Positions 54,096 to 62,950 of a stretch of 64,000 nucleotides of DNA are shown here, piece after piece. Under the pieces are notes generated by a model. It did no database searches. It had not been told where the DNA came from and saw nothing but the letters and a program-made list of their open reading frames with translations. Location: NCBI GenBank assembly GCA_023910605.1, contig JAAVVV010000001.1:3090698-3154697 (forward strand). The letters run 5' to 3'. The stretch's first letter is position 1, and each line of letters begins with the position of its first letter. The stretch is from Bosea sp. (in: a-proteobacteria) (GTDB taxonomy: Bacteria > Pseudomonadota > Alphaproteobacteria > Rhizobiales > Beijerinckiaceae). Position numbers and translations under genes: made by a program.

Positions 54096-54141
54096 AACCG
54101 ATACGCTGCGTCACCCCCTCCAGCAATGGCGCCAGCCCTCC

Positions 54142-54495
54142 ATGCCGACGTTCTCGATGCCGCACCTTGCCCCGGTCGCCCTGCTGTTCGCCTCGAACAT
54201 CTTCATGACCTTCGCCTGGTATGGGCACCTCAGGTACAAGACGGCTTCGCTGGCGCTGGTGATCCTTGCTTCCTGGATGATCGCCCTGCCCGAATACATG
54301 CTGGCCGTCCCCGCCAACCGCATCGGCCATCAGGTCTACAGCGCCGCCCAGCTCAAGACGATGCAGGAGGTGATCACCTTGAGCGTCTTCGCGGCATTCT
54401 CCTGGGCCTACCTCAAGGAGCCGCTGGGCTGGAACCATCTGGTGGGCTTCAGCCTCATCTCAGCCGGCGCCTTCTTCGTCTTCCACAAATCCTGA
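54142..54495 (+). CDS. DUF486/DMT-family small membrane protein
   Basis: 117 residues with four membrane helices. FASNIFMTFAWYGHL, IPEY-like ALPEYMLAVPANRIGH and YSAAQLKTMQEVITL mark the DUF486 family, half-size relatives of DMT transporters. The 3' end overlaps the response-regulator gene on the opposite strand by 36 bases. Confidence 0.9.
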   Translation: MPTFSMPHLAPVALLFASNIFMTFAWYGHLRYKTASLALVILASWMIALPEYMLAVPANRIGHQVYSAAQLKTMQEVITLSVFAAFSWAYLKEPLGWNHLVGFSLISAGAFFVFHKS

Positions 54496-54879
54496 TGCGG
54501 CGCAGATGTTGGGAACTCCAAGCAGATCGATGATGGCCGCGACAATCGAACGGTCCTCATAAGGCTTCGCGAAAAACCGTGCTCCCTCCGGAAACTGGTT
54601 TTCGTGTATGATCGTCCTGCCCGAAGCAGCGAGTATCTTGATGGGAGGCCAGCGATTGCGGATGTAATGGGCCAGCTTGAGGCCATCCATCGTGCCGGGC
54701 ATCTCGACGTCGGTGAATACGAGCTTCACGTCCATCCGCGACTCGAGAATGCTGATGGCTTCATCAGCACAACGGGCTTCAAGCGCCTCGAAACCGGCTT
54801 CCTTGATCAATTCGACAGCGCACATGCGGATGATCGAATGGTCTTCCACCACCAGAATGACGGTCTTGCCTGAGAGCAT
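54460..54879 (-). CDS. Single-domain response regulator
   Basis: 139 residues, a bare receiver domain. The acidic pocket VVEDH (Asp/Glu 11-13), the phosphorylation site Asp57 (VFTDVEMPG), the switch Ser86 region (AASGRT) and Lys105 (FFAKPYE) are all present. No output domain. The ATG at 54879 has AGGAG upstream. It lies 91 bases downstream of a HisKA_2 kinase on the same strand, its likely partner. The frame extends upstream but without sense as protein. Confidence 0.9.
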   Translation of the reverse strand: MLSGKTVILVVEDHSIIRMCAVELIKEAGFEALEARCADEAISILESRMDVKLVFTDVEMPGTMDGLKLAHYIRNRWPPIKILAASGRTIIHENQFPEGARFFAKPYEDRSIVAAIIDLLGVPNICAASGFVEDEEGAG

Positions 54880-54970
54880 TGGCTCCTGCTGACGTTGGTC
54901 AATGCGTGAACACCGATCGTAGGGGGACCGTTCAGCCAACCAGGCTGCAACAGCAAGCGCTCCCCTCGAC

Positions 54971-55981
54971 TCAACCATGGGTGAGCGCAACGCGGACGCC
55001 GGGACGTGCATCGGTGATGGCGATGGTTGCATCCAGTTGTCCGGCGAGGGCTTCCACAATGCCCGTCCCCAGCCCGGGCTTGGCTGACGCGCCCTCAGGC
55101 ATCCCGACACCGTCATCGGTGACCGAGAGAACCCAATGCGTGCCGTTCACGCGATAGGCGACCTGGATGCTGCCCGGCCGGCGGTCTGGAAAGCCGTGCT
55201 TGAGGGCATTGATGACGAGTTCCGTGACGATCAAGCCGAGGCTCACCGAGACATTGGCGGTGACGGTGCATTCGTCCACGCTGGTGACGATCGACAACTG
55301 TTTCTGATCGTGGATCATCGATGCCGCCAGGCTTTCGCACAACTGGCTGAGATAGGGCCGCAGGGGCACGTCCCCCACCGGCGTGATGGCCAGGTGGCGC
55401 TGGACGGCCGCGATCGACATCACGCGATGATGCGCGTCCTGCAGGTGAACCTTCGCCTCCGCTGACTGCACCATTCGCGCGCTCTGCATCAGAACGCTTG
55501 CGATGATCTGGAGGCTGTTGGCGACCCTGTGCTGGACTTCGCACAGAAGGACCGCCTTCTCCCGGATGAGCTGATCCTTCTGGCGGGATTCCTCCCTCGC
55601 CACCGTGATGTCGGTGATCGCCAGCAGCAGGCGGGTGTGATCCTTGGTGCCGTCATCCAGTCTGGTGGCATTCAAGAGCAGGCACAGCTGGGGCCGATCC
55701 TTGCGGACGAGGTTCATTTCATACGCTTCGATCATGGCGCTGCCGGACGCCGTTGCATTGAGCAGCGACCTGAGCCGGGGCAGATTCCACTCCCCCTCCC
55801 CCAGCTCCGCAAGCGCACGGCCGGACACGGTGGCAGGATCGATCTGAAAAGCTCGGCAGAATGAAGCGCTGGCTGCGATCACCTTCTGCTCGCCAGTCAG
55901 GAACAGAAGCGGCTCATTCGATGCGGCGATCACGGCGAGCGTACTCGCCGATTCGATATGCTCGGGCATGAAAGCGGTCAA
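54971..55981 (-). CDS. Sensor histidine kinase of the HisKA_2 type with PAS domain
   Basis: 336 residues, no membrane segment. A PAS domain (about 15-130) precedes the HisKA_2 dimerisation helix with the phospho-accepting His151 (LLCEVQHRVANSLQII) and a HATPase_c domain with the N box ELVINALKHGFP, the DDGVGMP loop and GLGTGIVEALAGQL. Cytoplasmic HisKA_2 kinases of alphaproteobacteria often act in light or general stress signalling; the input is unknown here. Paired with the response regulator downstream. Confidence 0.9.
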   Translation of the reverse strand: MTAFMPEHIESASTLAVIAASNEPLLFLTGEQKVIAASASFCRAFQIDPATVSGRALAELGEGEWNLPRLRSLLNATASGSAMIEAYEMNLVRKDRPQLCLLLNATRLDDGTKDHTRLLLAITDITVAREESRQKDQLIREKAVLLCEVQHRVANSLQIIASVLMQSARMVQSAEAKVHLQDAHHRVMSIAAVQRHLAITPVGDVPLRPYLSQLCESLAASMIHDQKQLSIVTSVDECTVTANVSVSLGLIVTELVINALKHGFPDRRPGSIQVAYRVNGTHWVLSVTDDGVGMPEGASAKPGLGTGIVEALAGQLDATIAITDARPGVRVALTHG

Positions 55982-56152
55982 GGCGAAGGACTTTCGGGGC
56001 CGCAGGCTCGCATTGCGAAAGCCATCGCACGGCAGATAGACTGCATCGGCATCATTGTCTTGAGCCTCGAAGGTACCACGTGCTGACCACCCTGCCTAAC
56101 GCTCAATCAAGGCGGCTTTTTCGACACAAGCTGCCCCGCGGGAACTCGAACC

Positions 56153-56181
56153 GTGCAAGGCGCGTGACTCGAGCCTTGCAC
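56153..56181. promoter_or_regulatory. Perfect 9-bp inverted repeat between divergent kinase and methyltransferase genes
   Basis: GTGCAAGGC (56153-56161) and GCCTTGCAC (56173-56181) lie over an 11-base spacer, about 50 bases before the methyltransferase GTG. It could be an operator for either gene or a leader hairpin; no T-run follows it. Confidence 0.4.
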
Positions 56182-56232
56182 TCTGCGACAGCCTGATTTG
56201 GACGCCCGGAACCCCTTGAGGATAATGCCCAC

Positions 56233-56991
56233 GTGACCGACATCGTTTCCGGCCACCCGGCCACAGACCACTATCTCCGGACGGGCTACACGACGGTGCG
56301 CGGCATGTCCTCGCGCTTTGCGGCGGCGATCAGCGCCTGGTGCCTGAAGCATCAGGCGGCCCATGGCGTGGAAGGCCACTTCGCCGAGATAGGCACCTTT
56401 CAGGGCCGTTACTTCATCGCCATGGCGCTGGCGCTCGAGCCGGGAGAAGTCGCCCTCGGCATCGACCTGTTCGATTGGCCGAGCCCGGCCACTCACGACA
56501 TCTTCATTGACAACTGCAAGCGCTGGGGCGTCACGGATGAGCAACTGACAGTGTGGAAGGCGGATTCAGGCGCGCTTGGCGTGGACGCGCTGCGCGAGAG
56601 GCTGGGCGCCGGTCTCGTGCGCTTCTTCCACATCGATGGCGATCACTCGCCCGAGCCGCTGGCGCGCGATCTGGAGCTTGCCCGCGCCGTTATGCATCCC
56701 AGGGGCCTGATCTGCCTCGATGACATGCTCCATCCGGGTTATCCGTTTCTTGTCACCACCGTCGAACGCTGGCTCGTCGCCCATCCGGAGATGCGCCTGA
56801 TGTGCGTGATCGACCGCGAGGACATCGTGGCCGCACCCAAGTTCCTGATTTGTCATGTCGATGCGGTGCCGCTTTATGAAACCGAGCTGATGCGCCACTT
56901 CGCGGCCTATCATTTCGTGCTGGGCGGCGATGCGCTGGGGCATTTCTGCGTGGTCCTGACGCCGCGCCCGCGCATTGCGGATGTCGATTGA
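56233..56991 (+). CDS. Class I SAM-dependent methyltransferase-like protein
   Basis: 252 residues. GHFAEIGTFQGRYFIAMALALE resembles AdoMet motif I, followed by LGIDLFDWP, then FFHIDGDHSPEPLARDLELA and LICLDDMLHPGYP, a Methyltransf_24/CmcI-like pattern. The acceptor is unknown. The GTG start at 56233 is supported by protein length and motif position. It is followed by a DUF1036 gene after about 95 bases. Confidence 0.82.
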   Translation: MTDIVSGHPATDHYLRTGYTTVRGMSSRFAAAISAWCLKHQAAHGVEGHFAEIGTFQGRYFIAMALALEPGEVALGIDLFDWPSPATHDIFIDNCKRWGVTDEQLTVWKADSGALGVDALRERLGAGLVRFFHIDGDHSPEPLARDLELARAVMHPRGLICLDDMLHPGYPFLVTTVERWLVAHPEMRLMCVIDREDIVAAPKFLICHVDAVPLYETELMRHFAAYHFVLGGDALGHFCVVLTPRPRIADVD

Positions 56992-57085
56992 AGCTCCGCT
57001 CCCGGCCGGTCCGCAAGTCCCCGCATTGACAGGCTCCGCGCCGCTGACGATGGTTCCTCCGCCGCTATACGGCAGGGGGGCTGAC

Positions 57086-57547
57086 ATGTTCGACAAATCT
57101 GCCCGCGCGGCTGCATCCGCCGCGATGCTGGGGCTGGCTGCCGTGTTTCTGCCCATCATGGGCGCGGGACTGGCCCATGCCCAGGCGCAGAGCGGCGCCA
57201 GGACCAATGTGACCCTCTGCAACAATACCGGCGCGACCATCTACATCGCGCTTGTCTATCAGGAGGCGCGCACCAGCCGCTGGATGCTCAGCGCCTGGAA
57301 GCCCCGCAACCCCGGCCAGTGCGCCTCGTCGGGTTCCTACCGCAGCGGCATCATCTATTACTTCGCGGAGAAGGAAGGCGGGCGCGAGTTCTGGCCGGCA
57401 AAGGCGCGCGTCGAGAAGACCTTCTGCGTGCCGCGGCAGGCGGTGGAGCGCGTGCAGACGGGCGGCAATTGCGTGCCCGGAGAAAGGCTCCTCGGCTTCA
57501 GAGGCTTCAACGCCACCACGGCCAGCTTCAAGTTCAATTTCGAATGA
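57086..57547 (+). CDS. DUF1036-family exported protein
   Basis: 153 residues with a signal peptide (about 1-33, ending GLAHAQAQ). The mature part, TNVTLCNNTGATIYIALVYQEARTSRWMLSAWKPRNPGQC, is typical of DUF1036, with four Cys that may form disulfides. AGGGGGG precedes ATG 57086. Function is unknown. Confidence 0.88.
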   Translation: MFDKSARAAASAAMLGLAAVFLPIMGAGLAHAQAQSGARTNVTLCNNTGATIYIALVYQEARTSRWMLSAWKPRNPGQCASSGSYRSGIIYYFAEKEGGREFWPAKARVEKTFCVPRQAVERVQTGGNCVPGERLLGFRGFNATTASFKFNFE

Positions 57548-57655
57548 GGATCGTCCTGGCGCAGGCCGCGGCCTGAACCCGACACTCTGGACTTGCCTGT
57601 GAAGGGAAGGCGGCCCTATTCCACACTTGCGCGCCGTTTGATCCGGTGGTTTATC

Positions 57656-57671
57656 TGTTTACATATGAACA
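57656..57671. promoter_or_regulatory. 16-bp palindrome upstream of the acyl-CoA ligase gene
   Basis: TGTT and AACA flank TACATATG, with CATATG itself palindromic, 50 bases before the ATG of the fatty acyl-CoA ligase gene. It has the shape of a TetR-family operator and may mediate fatty-acid control; no regulator gene is adjacent. Confidence 0.35.
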
Positions 57672-57721
57672 ATGGCCGCCGCCAGAAGCGCCCTCATGGA
57701 TGATGTGGAGGAAGCCCCGGC

Positions 57722-59425
57722 ATGACGATGCATGCGAGCGCGCGCCCCTGGCTGCGCAACTACCCCGAGAAGGTTCCGGCCGAGATCGACATGGCCGAGG
57801 TCAGCTCGCTCGCCGCGCTGATCGCGGAAGCGGCGGCCGTCTATGGCAACCGGGCGGCCTTCGAGAGCTTCGGCAAGAGCATCACCTTCGCCGAGCTTTT
57901 CCGCGCCGCCAACGCCTTCGCCGCCACCTTGCAGGCGCGGGGCCTGAAGAAGGGCGACAGGGTTGCGCTCATGCTTCCGAACATCCTCGCCTATCCGGTG
58001 GCGCTCTGCGGCGTGCTGCTTGGCGGCTTCACGGTGGTGAACGTCAACCCGCTCTACACAGAACGGGAATTGACTCACCAGCTCAACGATTCCGGCGCCA
58101 GGGCGATCGTCGTCATCGAGAACTTCGCCCACGTCCTTGAAGCCAGCCTCGCCAATGCCCGTCTCGACGCGATCTTCATCGCGACGCCGGGCGACCTGAT
58201 GGGCCTCAAGGGCCATATCGTCAATTTCGTCTCACGCAGGGTGAAGAAGGCGGTGAAGCCCTTCTCGATCCCCGCCGCCAGCGCCTTCTCCGGCGCCATC
58301 ACGGGCTCGGCGAAGCCGCAAGGCGTGAGCGTCGCGCCTGAGGACATCGCTTTCCTGCAATACACGGGCGGCACGACCGGGGTCGCCAAGGGCGCCACCC
58401 TCACCCACCGCAATGTCCACGCCAATGTGCTGCAATGCCAGGCATGGCTCGACTGGTCCTTCTACCGGCCAGGCGACCCGCCGGACTATCAGCATGTCAT
58501 GGTCACTGCGCTGCCGCTCTACCATATCCTCGCCTTGACCTGCTGCTGCCTCTATATGATGCGGGTGGGGGCCAAGTGCCTGCTCATCGCCAACCCGCGC
58601 GACATTGACGGCTTCGTCAAGACGCTGAAAAGCACGCGCTTCACCATGATGTCGGGCGTCAACACACTCTACAACGCCCTCCTGAACCACGCCGAATTCA
58701 GGTCGGTCGACTTCGCCAACCTGCGCTTCGCCGTCTCCGGCGGCATGGCCACGCAGGCGGCGGTTGCGAAGCGCTGGAAGGAGACCACCGGCGTGCCGCT
58801 CGTGGAAGGCTACGGCCTGTCGGAGACATCGCCGGTGGCCTGCTGCAACCGGGCCGATATCACCGAGTTCACCGGCACGATCGGCTTCCCCGTTCCCTCG
58901 ACAGACATCTCGATACGTGATCTCGACGGCAAGGAAGTGGCGATCGGCGAACCGGGCGAGATCTGCATCAAGGGGCCACAGGTCATGCGCGGTTACTGGA
59001 ACCGCGCCGACGAGACCGCCAGGGCCATGACGGCCGATGGCTATTTCCGCTCGGGCGACATCGGTGTGCTCAATCCCGATGGCTCCCTGAAGGTCGTGGA
59101 CCGGATGAAGGACATGGTCCTGGTCTCAGGCTTCAACGTCTATCCCAACGAGGTCGAGGATGTTCTGGCGGGACACCCGAAAGTGCTCGAGTCGGCTGTG
59201 ATCGGCCTGCCGGATGGCAATTCCGGCGAGGCAGTCGCGGCCTACATCGTGCTCAAGCCCGGCCAGAGCGCCTCCATCGACGAGATCCGCGCCTACTGCA
59301 AGGAACAGATGACCGGCTACAAGGTGCCAAAGCACATCGCCTTCCGCGAAGCCCTGCCGAAGACAACTGTCGGAAAGGTGCTGCGCCGCGCCCTGCGTGA
59401 CGAGGTCGCCGCCGGCAAGGACTGA
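57722..59425 (+). CDS. fadD: Long-chain fatty-acid--CoA ligase
   Basis: 567 residues, full length. The AMP-binding P-loop-like motif YTGGTTGVAKGATLTH, the VEGYGLSETSP adenylate motif, the YFRSGDIGVLNPDG hinge and PKTTVGKVLRR with the catalytic Lys are intact. It activates fatty acids to acyl-CoA via acyl-AMP. GGAGG stands ten bases before the ATG. Chain-length preference cannot be read. Confidence 0.93.
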   Translation: MTMHASARPWLRNYPEKVPAEIDMAEVSSLAALIAEAAAVYGNRAAFESFGKSITFAELFRAANAFAATLQARGLKKGDRVALMLPNILAYPVALCGVLLGGFTVVNVNPLYTERELTHQLNDSGARAIVVIENFAHVLEASLANARLDAIFIATPGDLMGLKGHIVNFVSRRVKKAVKPFSIPAASAFSGAITGSAKPQGVSVAPEDIAFLQYTGGTTGVAKGATLTHRNVHANVLQCQAWLDWSFYRPGDPPDYQHVMVTALPLYHILALTCCCLYMMRVGAKCLLIANPRDIDGFVKTLKSTRFTMMSGVNTLYNALLNHAEFRSVDFANLRFAVSGGMATQAAVAKRWKETTGVPLVEGYGLSETSPVACCNRADITEFTGTIGFPVPSTDISIRDLDGKEVAIGEPGEICIKGPQVMRGYWNRADETARAMTADGYFRSGDIGVLNPDGSLKVVDRMKDMVLVSGFNVYPNEVEDVLAGHPKVLESAVIGLPDGNSGEAVAAYIVLKPGQSASIDEIRAYCKEQMTGYKVPKHIAFREALPKTTVGKVLRRALRDEVAAGKD

Positions 59426-59505
59426 GCCCGGCTCCGCCTTCCGCAACCACGCTTGCGCCGTTTTTCTCGGGCGTTCATGGTGCCGACTGCGGCGGAGGCG
59501 GCGCG

Positions 59506-60591
59506 TTGACGAAAACAACTCTTGATCTTGACGGCGCGCGTGACCTGCTCGCGCGGCTCAAGCCGGGCCTGCTGGTCCTCGAGGACAAGGCGTTGAACGG
59601 CGAGACGCCCGTGGCGCGGCTTGATGCGGAGATCACGTCGGCGTGCGATTTCTTCGTCCGCAACAATGGCGACCTGCCGCAGTTCGAAGAAGCGGCGCGC
59701 GATGCATGGCCTCTTGCGATCGACGGCGAAGTGGAGCGCCCGCTTGCGCTCGACCTTGGCGCCTTGAAGCAGCGCTTCGCCCATCACACGGTGACGGCAG
59801 TGCTCGAATGCGCCGGCAATGGCCGAGCCCTGCTCGCACCGGCGGCTGACGGGCTGCAATGGCGACGCGGCGCGGTGGGCTGCGCGCGCTGGACAGGCGT
59901 CAGGCTCGGCGACGTGCTGCGCGAGGCTGGCGTCCGGCCCTCGGCCATCTACAGCGCCCATGAAAGCCCCGATCGCCAGTTGGGCGCGCCCGGGAAAGCC
60001 GCGCTGTCCCGCGGCCTGCCCATCGCCAAGGCCCTCGCGGACGAGACCCTGATCGCCTTCGCCATGAACGATCAGCCCTTGCCGGCGCTCCATGGCGGCC
60101 CGCTGCGCATCGTGGCTCCGGGCTATCCTGGCGCAGCCTGGCAGAAATGGCTCTCGCGCATCTGGCTGCGCGACCGCGAGCACGACGGCGCCAAGATGAC
60201 GGGGATGGATTACCGCATCGACGGCAAGGTCATCACCGACATGCCCGTCAAGTCGCTGATCACCAGCCCGCTCGACGGCTTCGCGGCAAGGCCCGGCGAG
60301 CGGCTGGAGCTGCGTGGCTTCGCATGGAGCGGGCATGTCCCGCTGGCGACGGTCGAGGTCTCGCCGGATGGCGGCGGAAGCTGGATCGAGGCCAGCCTCG
60401 ATCCGGCGCGCGACCGCTTCTCCTGGCGGCGCTTCAGAGCCCTGCTGCTGCCTGCGCGGCCGGGTCCTGTGCGGCTTATGGCGCGCGCCACGGACGAGGC
60501 CGGCAACCGCCAGCCTCTCGGCAAGGGCGCCTGGAACCCGAAGGGCTATTGCAACAACGCCGTCCACGCCATCGAGGGCATGGTGGGCTGA
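59506..60591 (+). CDS. Sulfite oxidase-family molybdopterin enzyme
   Basis: 361 residues. The molybdopterin domain has the metal-ligand Cys102 in AVLECAGNGRALL, followed by GAVGCARWTGVRLGDVL and AMNDQPLPALHGGPLRIVAPGYPGAAWQKWL; a C-terminal dimerisation domain (Mo-co_dimer, from about 250) completes the fold. No signal peptide is seen, unlike SorA. The TTG at 59506 has GGAGG eight bases upstream; the nearest ATG is out of frame. No cytochrome c partner adjoins it, so sulfite as substrate is a family inference. Confidence 0.87.
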   Translation: MTKTTLDLDGARDLLARLKPGLLVLEDKALNGETPVARLDAEITSACDFFVRNNGDLPQFEEAARDAWPLAIDGEVERPLALDLGALKQRFAHHTVTAVLECAGNGRALLAPAADGLQWRRGAVGCARWTGVRLGDVLREAGVRPSAIYSAHESPDRQLGAPGKAALSRGLPIAKALADETLIAFAMNDQPLPALHGGPLRIVAPGYPGAAWQKWLSRIWLRDREHDGAKMTGMDYRIDGKVITDMPVKSLITSPLDGFAARPGERLELRGFAWSGHVPLATVEVSPDGGGSWIEASLDPARDRFSWRRFRALLLPARPGPVRLMARATDEAGNRQPLGKGAWNPKGYCNNAVHAIEGMVG

Positions 60592-60595
60592 GCCC

Positions 60596-61894
60596 TCACG
60601 CCGCGATCAGCCTGTGGCTGTCGCAAGCCGTGATGCGCCGGGTCTCGAGACGCCCCGGAAGCGTTCCGGCTGGCAGCGCCACCTCAGCGAATCCCTCGGT
60701 CCGGCCGGTGTCGCCGCGTTCGCTCAGCACTGGCAGGCTCAAGCCGACCTGCGCCTTGAGATGACGCGCGAGCGCGGCCGCCCCCGCCGTCCGCAGCCGC
60801 GCCGCCCTCTCGGCGATGACGCCGCCCGGCAGCTGCGGCATGCGCGCCGCCGGCGTGCCCTCGCGCGCCGAATAGGGGAAGACATGCAGGTGCGTCAGCC
60901 CGCAGGCTTCGACCAGATCGAGCGAGCCTGCGAAGGCCGCCTCGTCCTCGGTGGGGAAGCCGGCGATGATGTCCGCGCCGAACACGATGTCGGGACGAAG
61001 ATGGCGCATCTCCTCGCAGAAGCGGATGGCGTCCGCGCGCGAATGGCGGCGCTTCATGCGCTTGAGGATCAGATCGTCTCCGGCCTGAAGCGACAGGTGC
61101 AGATGCGGCATCATCCGCGCCTCGCTTGCCAGCGCCTCGCGCAGCGCGGAATCGACCTCGACGGCATCCAGCGATGAAAGCCTCAGGCGCGGCAGCTCCG
61201 GCACGTGCCGCAGGATGGCCTGGACAAGATCGCCGAGCAGGGGCGAGCCCGGCAAGTCCCGGCCATAGCCTGTCATGTCCACGCCAGTGAGCACCACCTC
61301 CCTGGCGCCCTGCGCGCAAAGGTGGCGCACCTGCTCCACCACCGCCCCCATCGGCGCCGAGCGCGATGGCCCGCGCCCCAGCGGGATCACGCAGAAGGTG
61401 CAGCGATGATCGCAGCCATTCTGCACCTGCACGAAGGCGCGGGTATGGTTCTCGTAGGCGTCGAGCATGTGCAGCGCCGTCTCGCGCACCGCCATGATGT
61501 CGGAGACCTGCACCTTCTCGGCTGCGTCCGCGCCGAAATCCGGCGCGCCGAAGCGGTTGGACCCCGCCAGGCGCCGCCAGCTTTCGGGCTGCATCTTCTC
61601 GTGGTTGCCCAGCACCAGCGACACCTCGTCCATCGCTCCATAGCGCTCGGGCTCGATCTGCGCGGCGCAACCCGTGACGACGATGGCGGCCTCGGGATTC
61701 TCGCGCCTGAGCCGGCGGATCGCCTGCCGCGATTGCCGCGTCGCCTCGGCCGTGACCGCGCAGGTGTTGACCACGATCAGGTCGCGGTGGCCCGCCGCCT
61801 CGGCATGACGCTTCACGGCCTCGCTCTCGGCGATGTTCAGCCGGCAGCCGAAGGTGACGAGGCGCACGCCCTCGCGCGCGGGCCGATCCTGCAT
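60596..61894 (-). CDS. mtaB: tRNA t6A37 methylthiotransferase MtaB
   Basis: 432 residues. A UPF0004 domain (LVTFGCRLNIAESEAVK, VNTCAVTAEA, VVTGCAAQ), a radical-SAM CxxxCxxC cluster (QNGCDHRCTFCVIP) and a C-terminal TRAM-like end identify the MiaB-like family; the short GCRLN N-terminus fits MtaB. It converts t6A37 to ms2t6A37 in tRNA. Its ATG shares one base with the dapF stop, so the two are coupled. Confidence 0.94.
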   Translation of the reverse strand: MQDRPAREGVRLVTFGCRLNIAESEAVKRHAEAAGHRDLIVVNTCAVTAEATRQSRQAIRRLRRENPEAAIVVTGCAAQIEPERYGAMDEVSLVLGNHEKMQPESWRRLAGSNRFGAPDFGADAAEKVQVSDIMAVRETALHMLDAYENHTRAFVQVQNGCDHRCTFCVIPLGRGPSRSAPMGAVVEQVRHLCAQGAREVVLTGVDMTGYGRDLPGSPLLGDLVQAILRHVPELPRLRLSSLDAVEVDSALREALASEARMMPHLHLSLQAGDDLILKRMKRRHSRADAIRFCEEMRHLRPDIVFGADIIAGFPTEDEAAFAGSLDLVEACGLTHLHVFPYSAREGTPAARMPQLPGGVIAERAARLRTAGAAALARHLKAQVGLSLPVLSERGDTGRTEGFAEVALPAGTLPGRLETRRITACDSHRLIAA

Positions 61895-62793
61895 CAGGCT
61901 TCCCCGGCGAAGATCCGGGCCTCGAACACGCCCTCATGCTCGAAGGCGACGGGCCCCGTCATCAACACATGGCCGTCCTTTTCTCGCCATGCGATCAGCA
62001 GATCCCCGCCCGGCAGCGTCACCGTGGCCTCTCGGGCAGACAGATCGCGCCGCACTGCCGCGACCAGCGCCGCGCAGGCGCCGGAGCCGCAGGCCTTCGT
62101 GAGCCCCGCGCCCCGCTCCCACACGCGCAGGATGATGTGATCGGGCTTGACGACGGCCGCCAGCGAGATGTTGGCGCGATCGGGAAAGATCGGATGGTTT
62201 TCCAGCAACGGCCCGATCTTCTCGAGATCGAAGCGCCACGGATCGTCCACGAAGAACACCGCATGCGGGTTCCCCATGGAGACCACGCCGGGCGTGTGCA
62301 GGATCGGCGCGTCGATCGGGCCGATCTGAAGTTCGATGCCGGATGTGTCGTAGAACGGATCGCGGGTGGGGATGTCCTGCCAGCCCAGCTTTGGCGCGCC
62401 CATGTCCACCCTGAAGCTCAGCGGCCCGGTGCGCGTGACCGGCAGCAGCCCGGCGCGCGTTTCCAGAAGAAGCTCGCGCTCGCCCGCGCCCATGGCTGCA
62501 TCAGCCATCATGGCCCAGCCGACGCAGCGCGTGCCGTTGCCGCAGGCGCCGGCCTCGGAACCATCGGTGTTGTAGATGCGCACGAAAGCATCGGCGCCGG
62601 CGCTGACCGGATCGTGCAGCACCATCAACTGATCGAAGCGCGAGGCCGGTTGACCCGCGATGGCGCAAGCCTCCCCGGCCGTCACCTTGAGTCGGGCGCC
62701 GCGCAAATCCAGCACGACGATCTCGTTGCCGAGGCCGTTCATCTTCAGAAAGCGGCGGCCGGCAAGGCGGCCGTGAGGGGCGGCAGTGGTCAT
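61894..62793 (-). CDS. dapF: Diaminopimelate epimerase
   Basis: 299 residues. It converts LL-DAP to meso-DAP for peptidoglycan and lysine. Both catalytic cysteines are present: Cys84 in [11 protein letters not shown] and the second in [28 protein letters not shown] is the family N-terminus. The ATG at 62793 was chosen; the frame is open to 62910, which would add 39 residues with no family counterpart. Followed by mtaB. Confidence 0.96.
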   Translation of the reverse strand: MTTAAPHGRLAGRRFLKMNGLGNEIVVLDLRGARLKVTAGEACAIAGQPASRFDQLMVLHDPVSAGADAFVRIYNTDGSEAGACGNGTRCVGWAMMADAAMGAGERELLLETRAGLLPVTRTGPLSFRVDMGAPKLGWQDIPTRDPFYDTSGIELQIGPIDAPILHTPGVVSMGNPHAVFFVDDPWRFDLEKIGPLLENHPIFPDRANISLAAVVKPDHIILRVWERGAGLTKACGSGACAALVAAVRRDLSAREATVTLPGGDLLIAWREKDGHVLMTGPVAFEHEGVFEARIFAGEA

Positions 62794-62950
62794 GGGGGGC
62801 TCGTGGATGACGCCGCGTATATAGGGCAGAAGCGGCATTGACACAAAATTGGCGTCAGGAAGCCTGAATGCAGCGCGGATCGGCATGCCACTGTCTCGTA
62901 AGCCTCGCAATCAGCGCCTATGATCGCTTCCAACCGAATCGTTGAACGGA

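Noticed and set aside
56141..56166. EcfG-type stress promoter (GGAAC at 56141)
   Set aside because: No GTT-type -10 element occurs 16-17 bases downstream.
56136..56185. tRNA-like element (leftward GGTTCGAGTTCCC)
   Set aside because: The flanking bases do not form a T stem and no anticodon or acceptor arms can be drawn; the notable feature is the inverted repeat instead.
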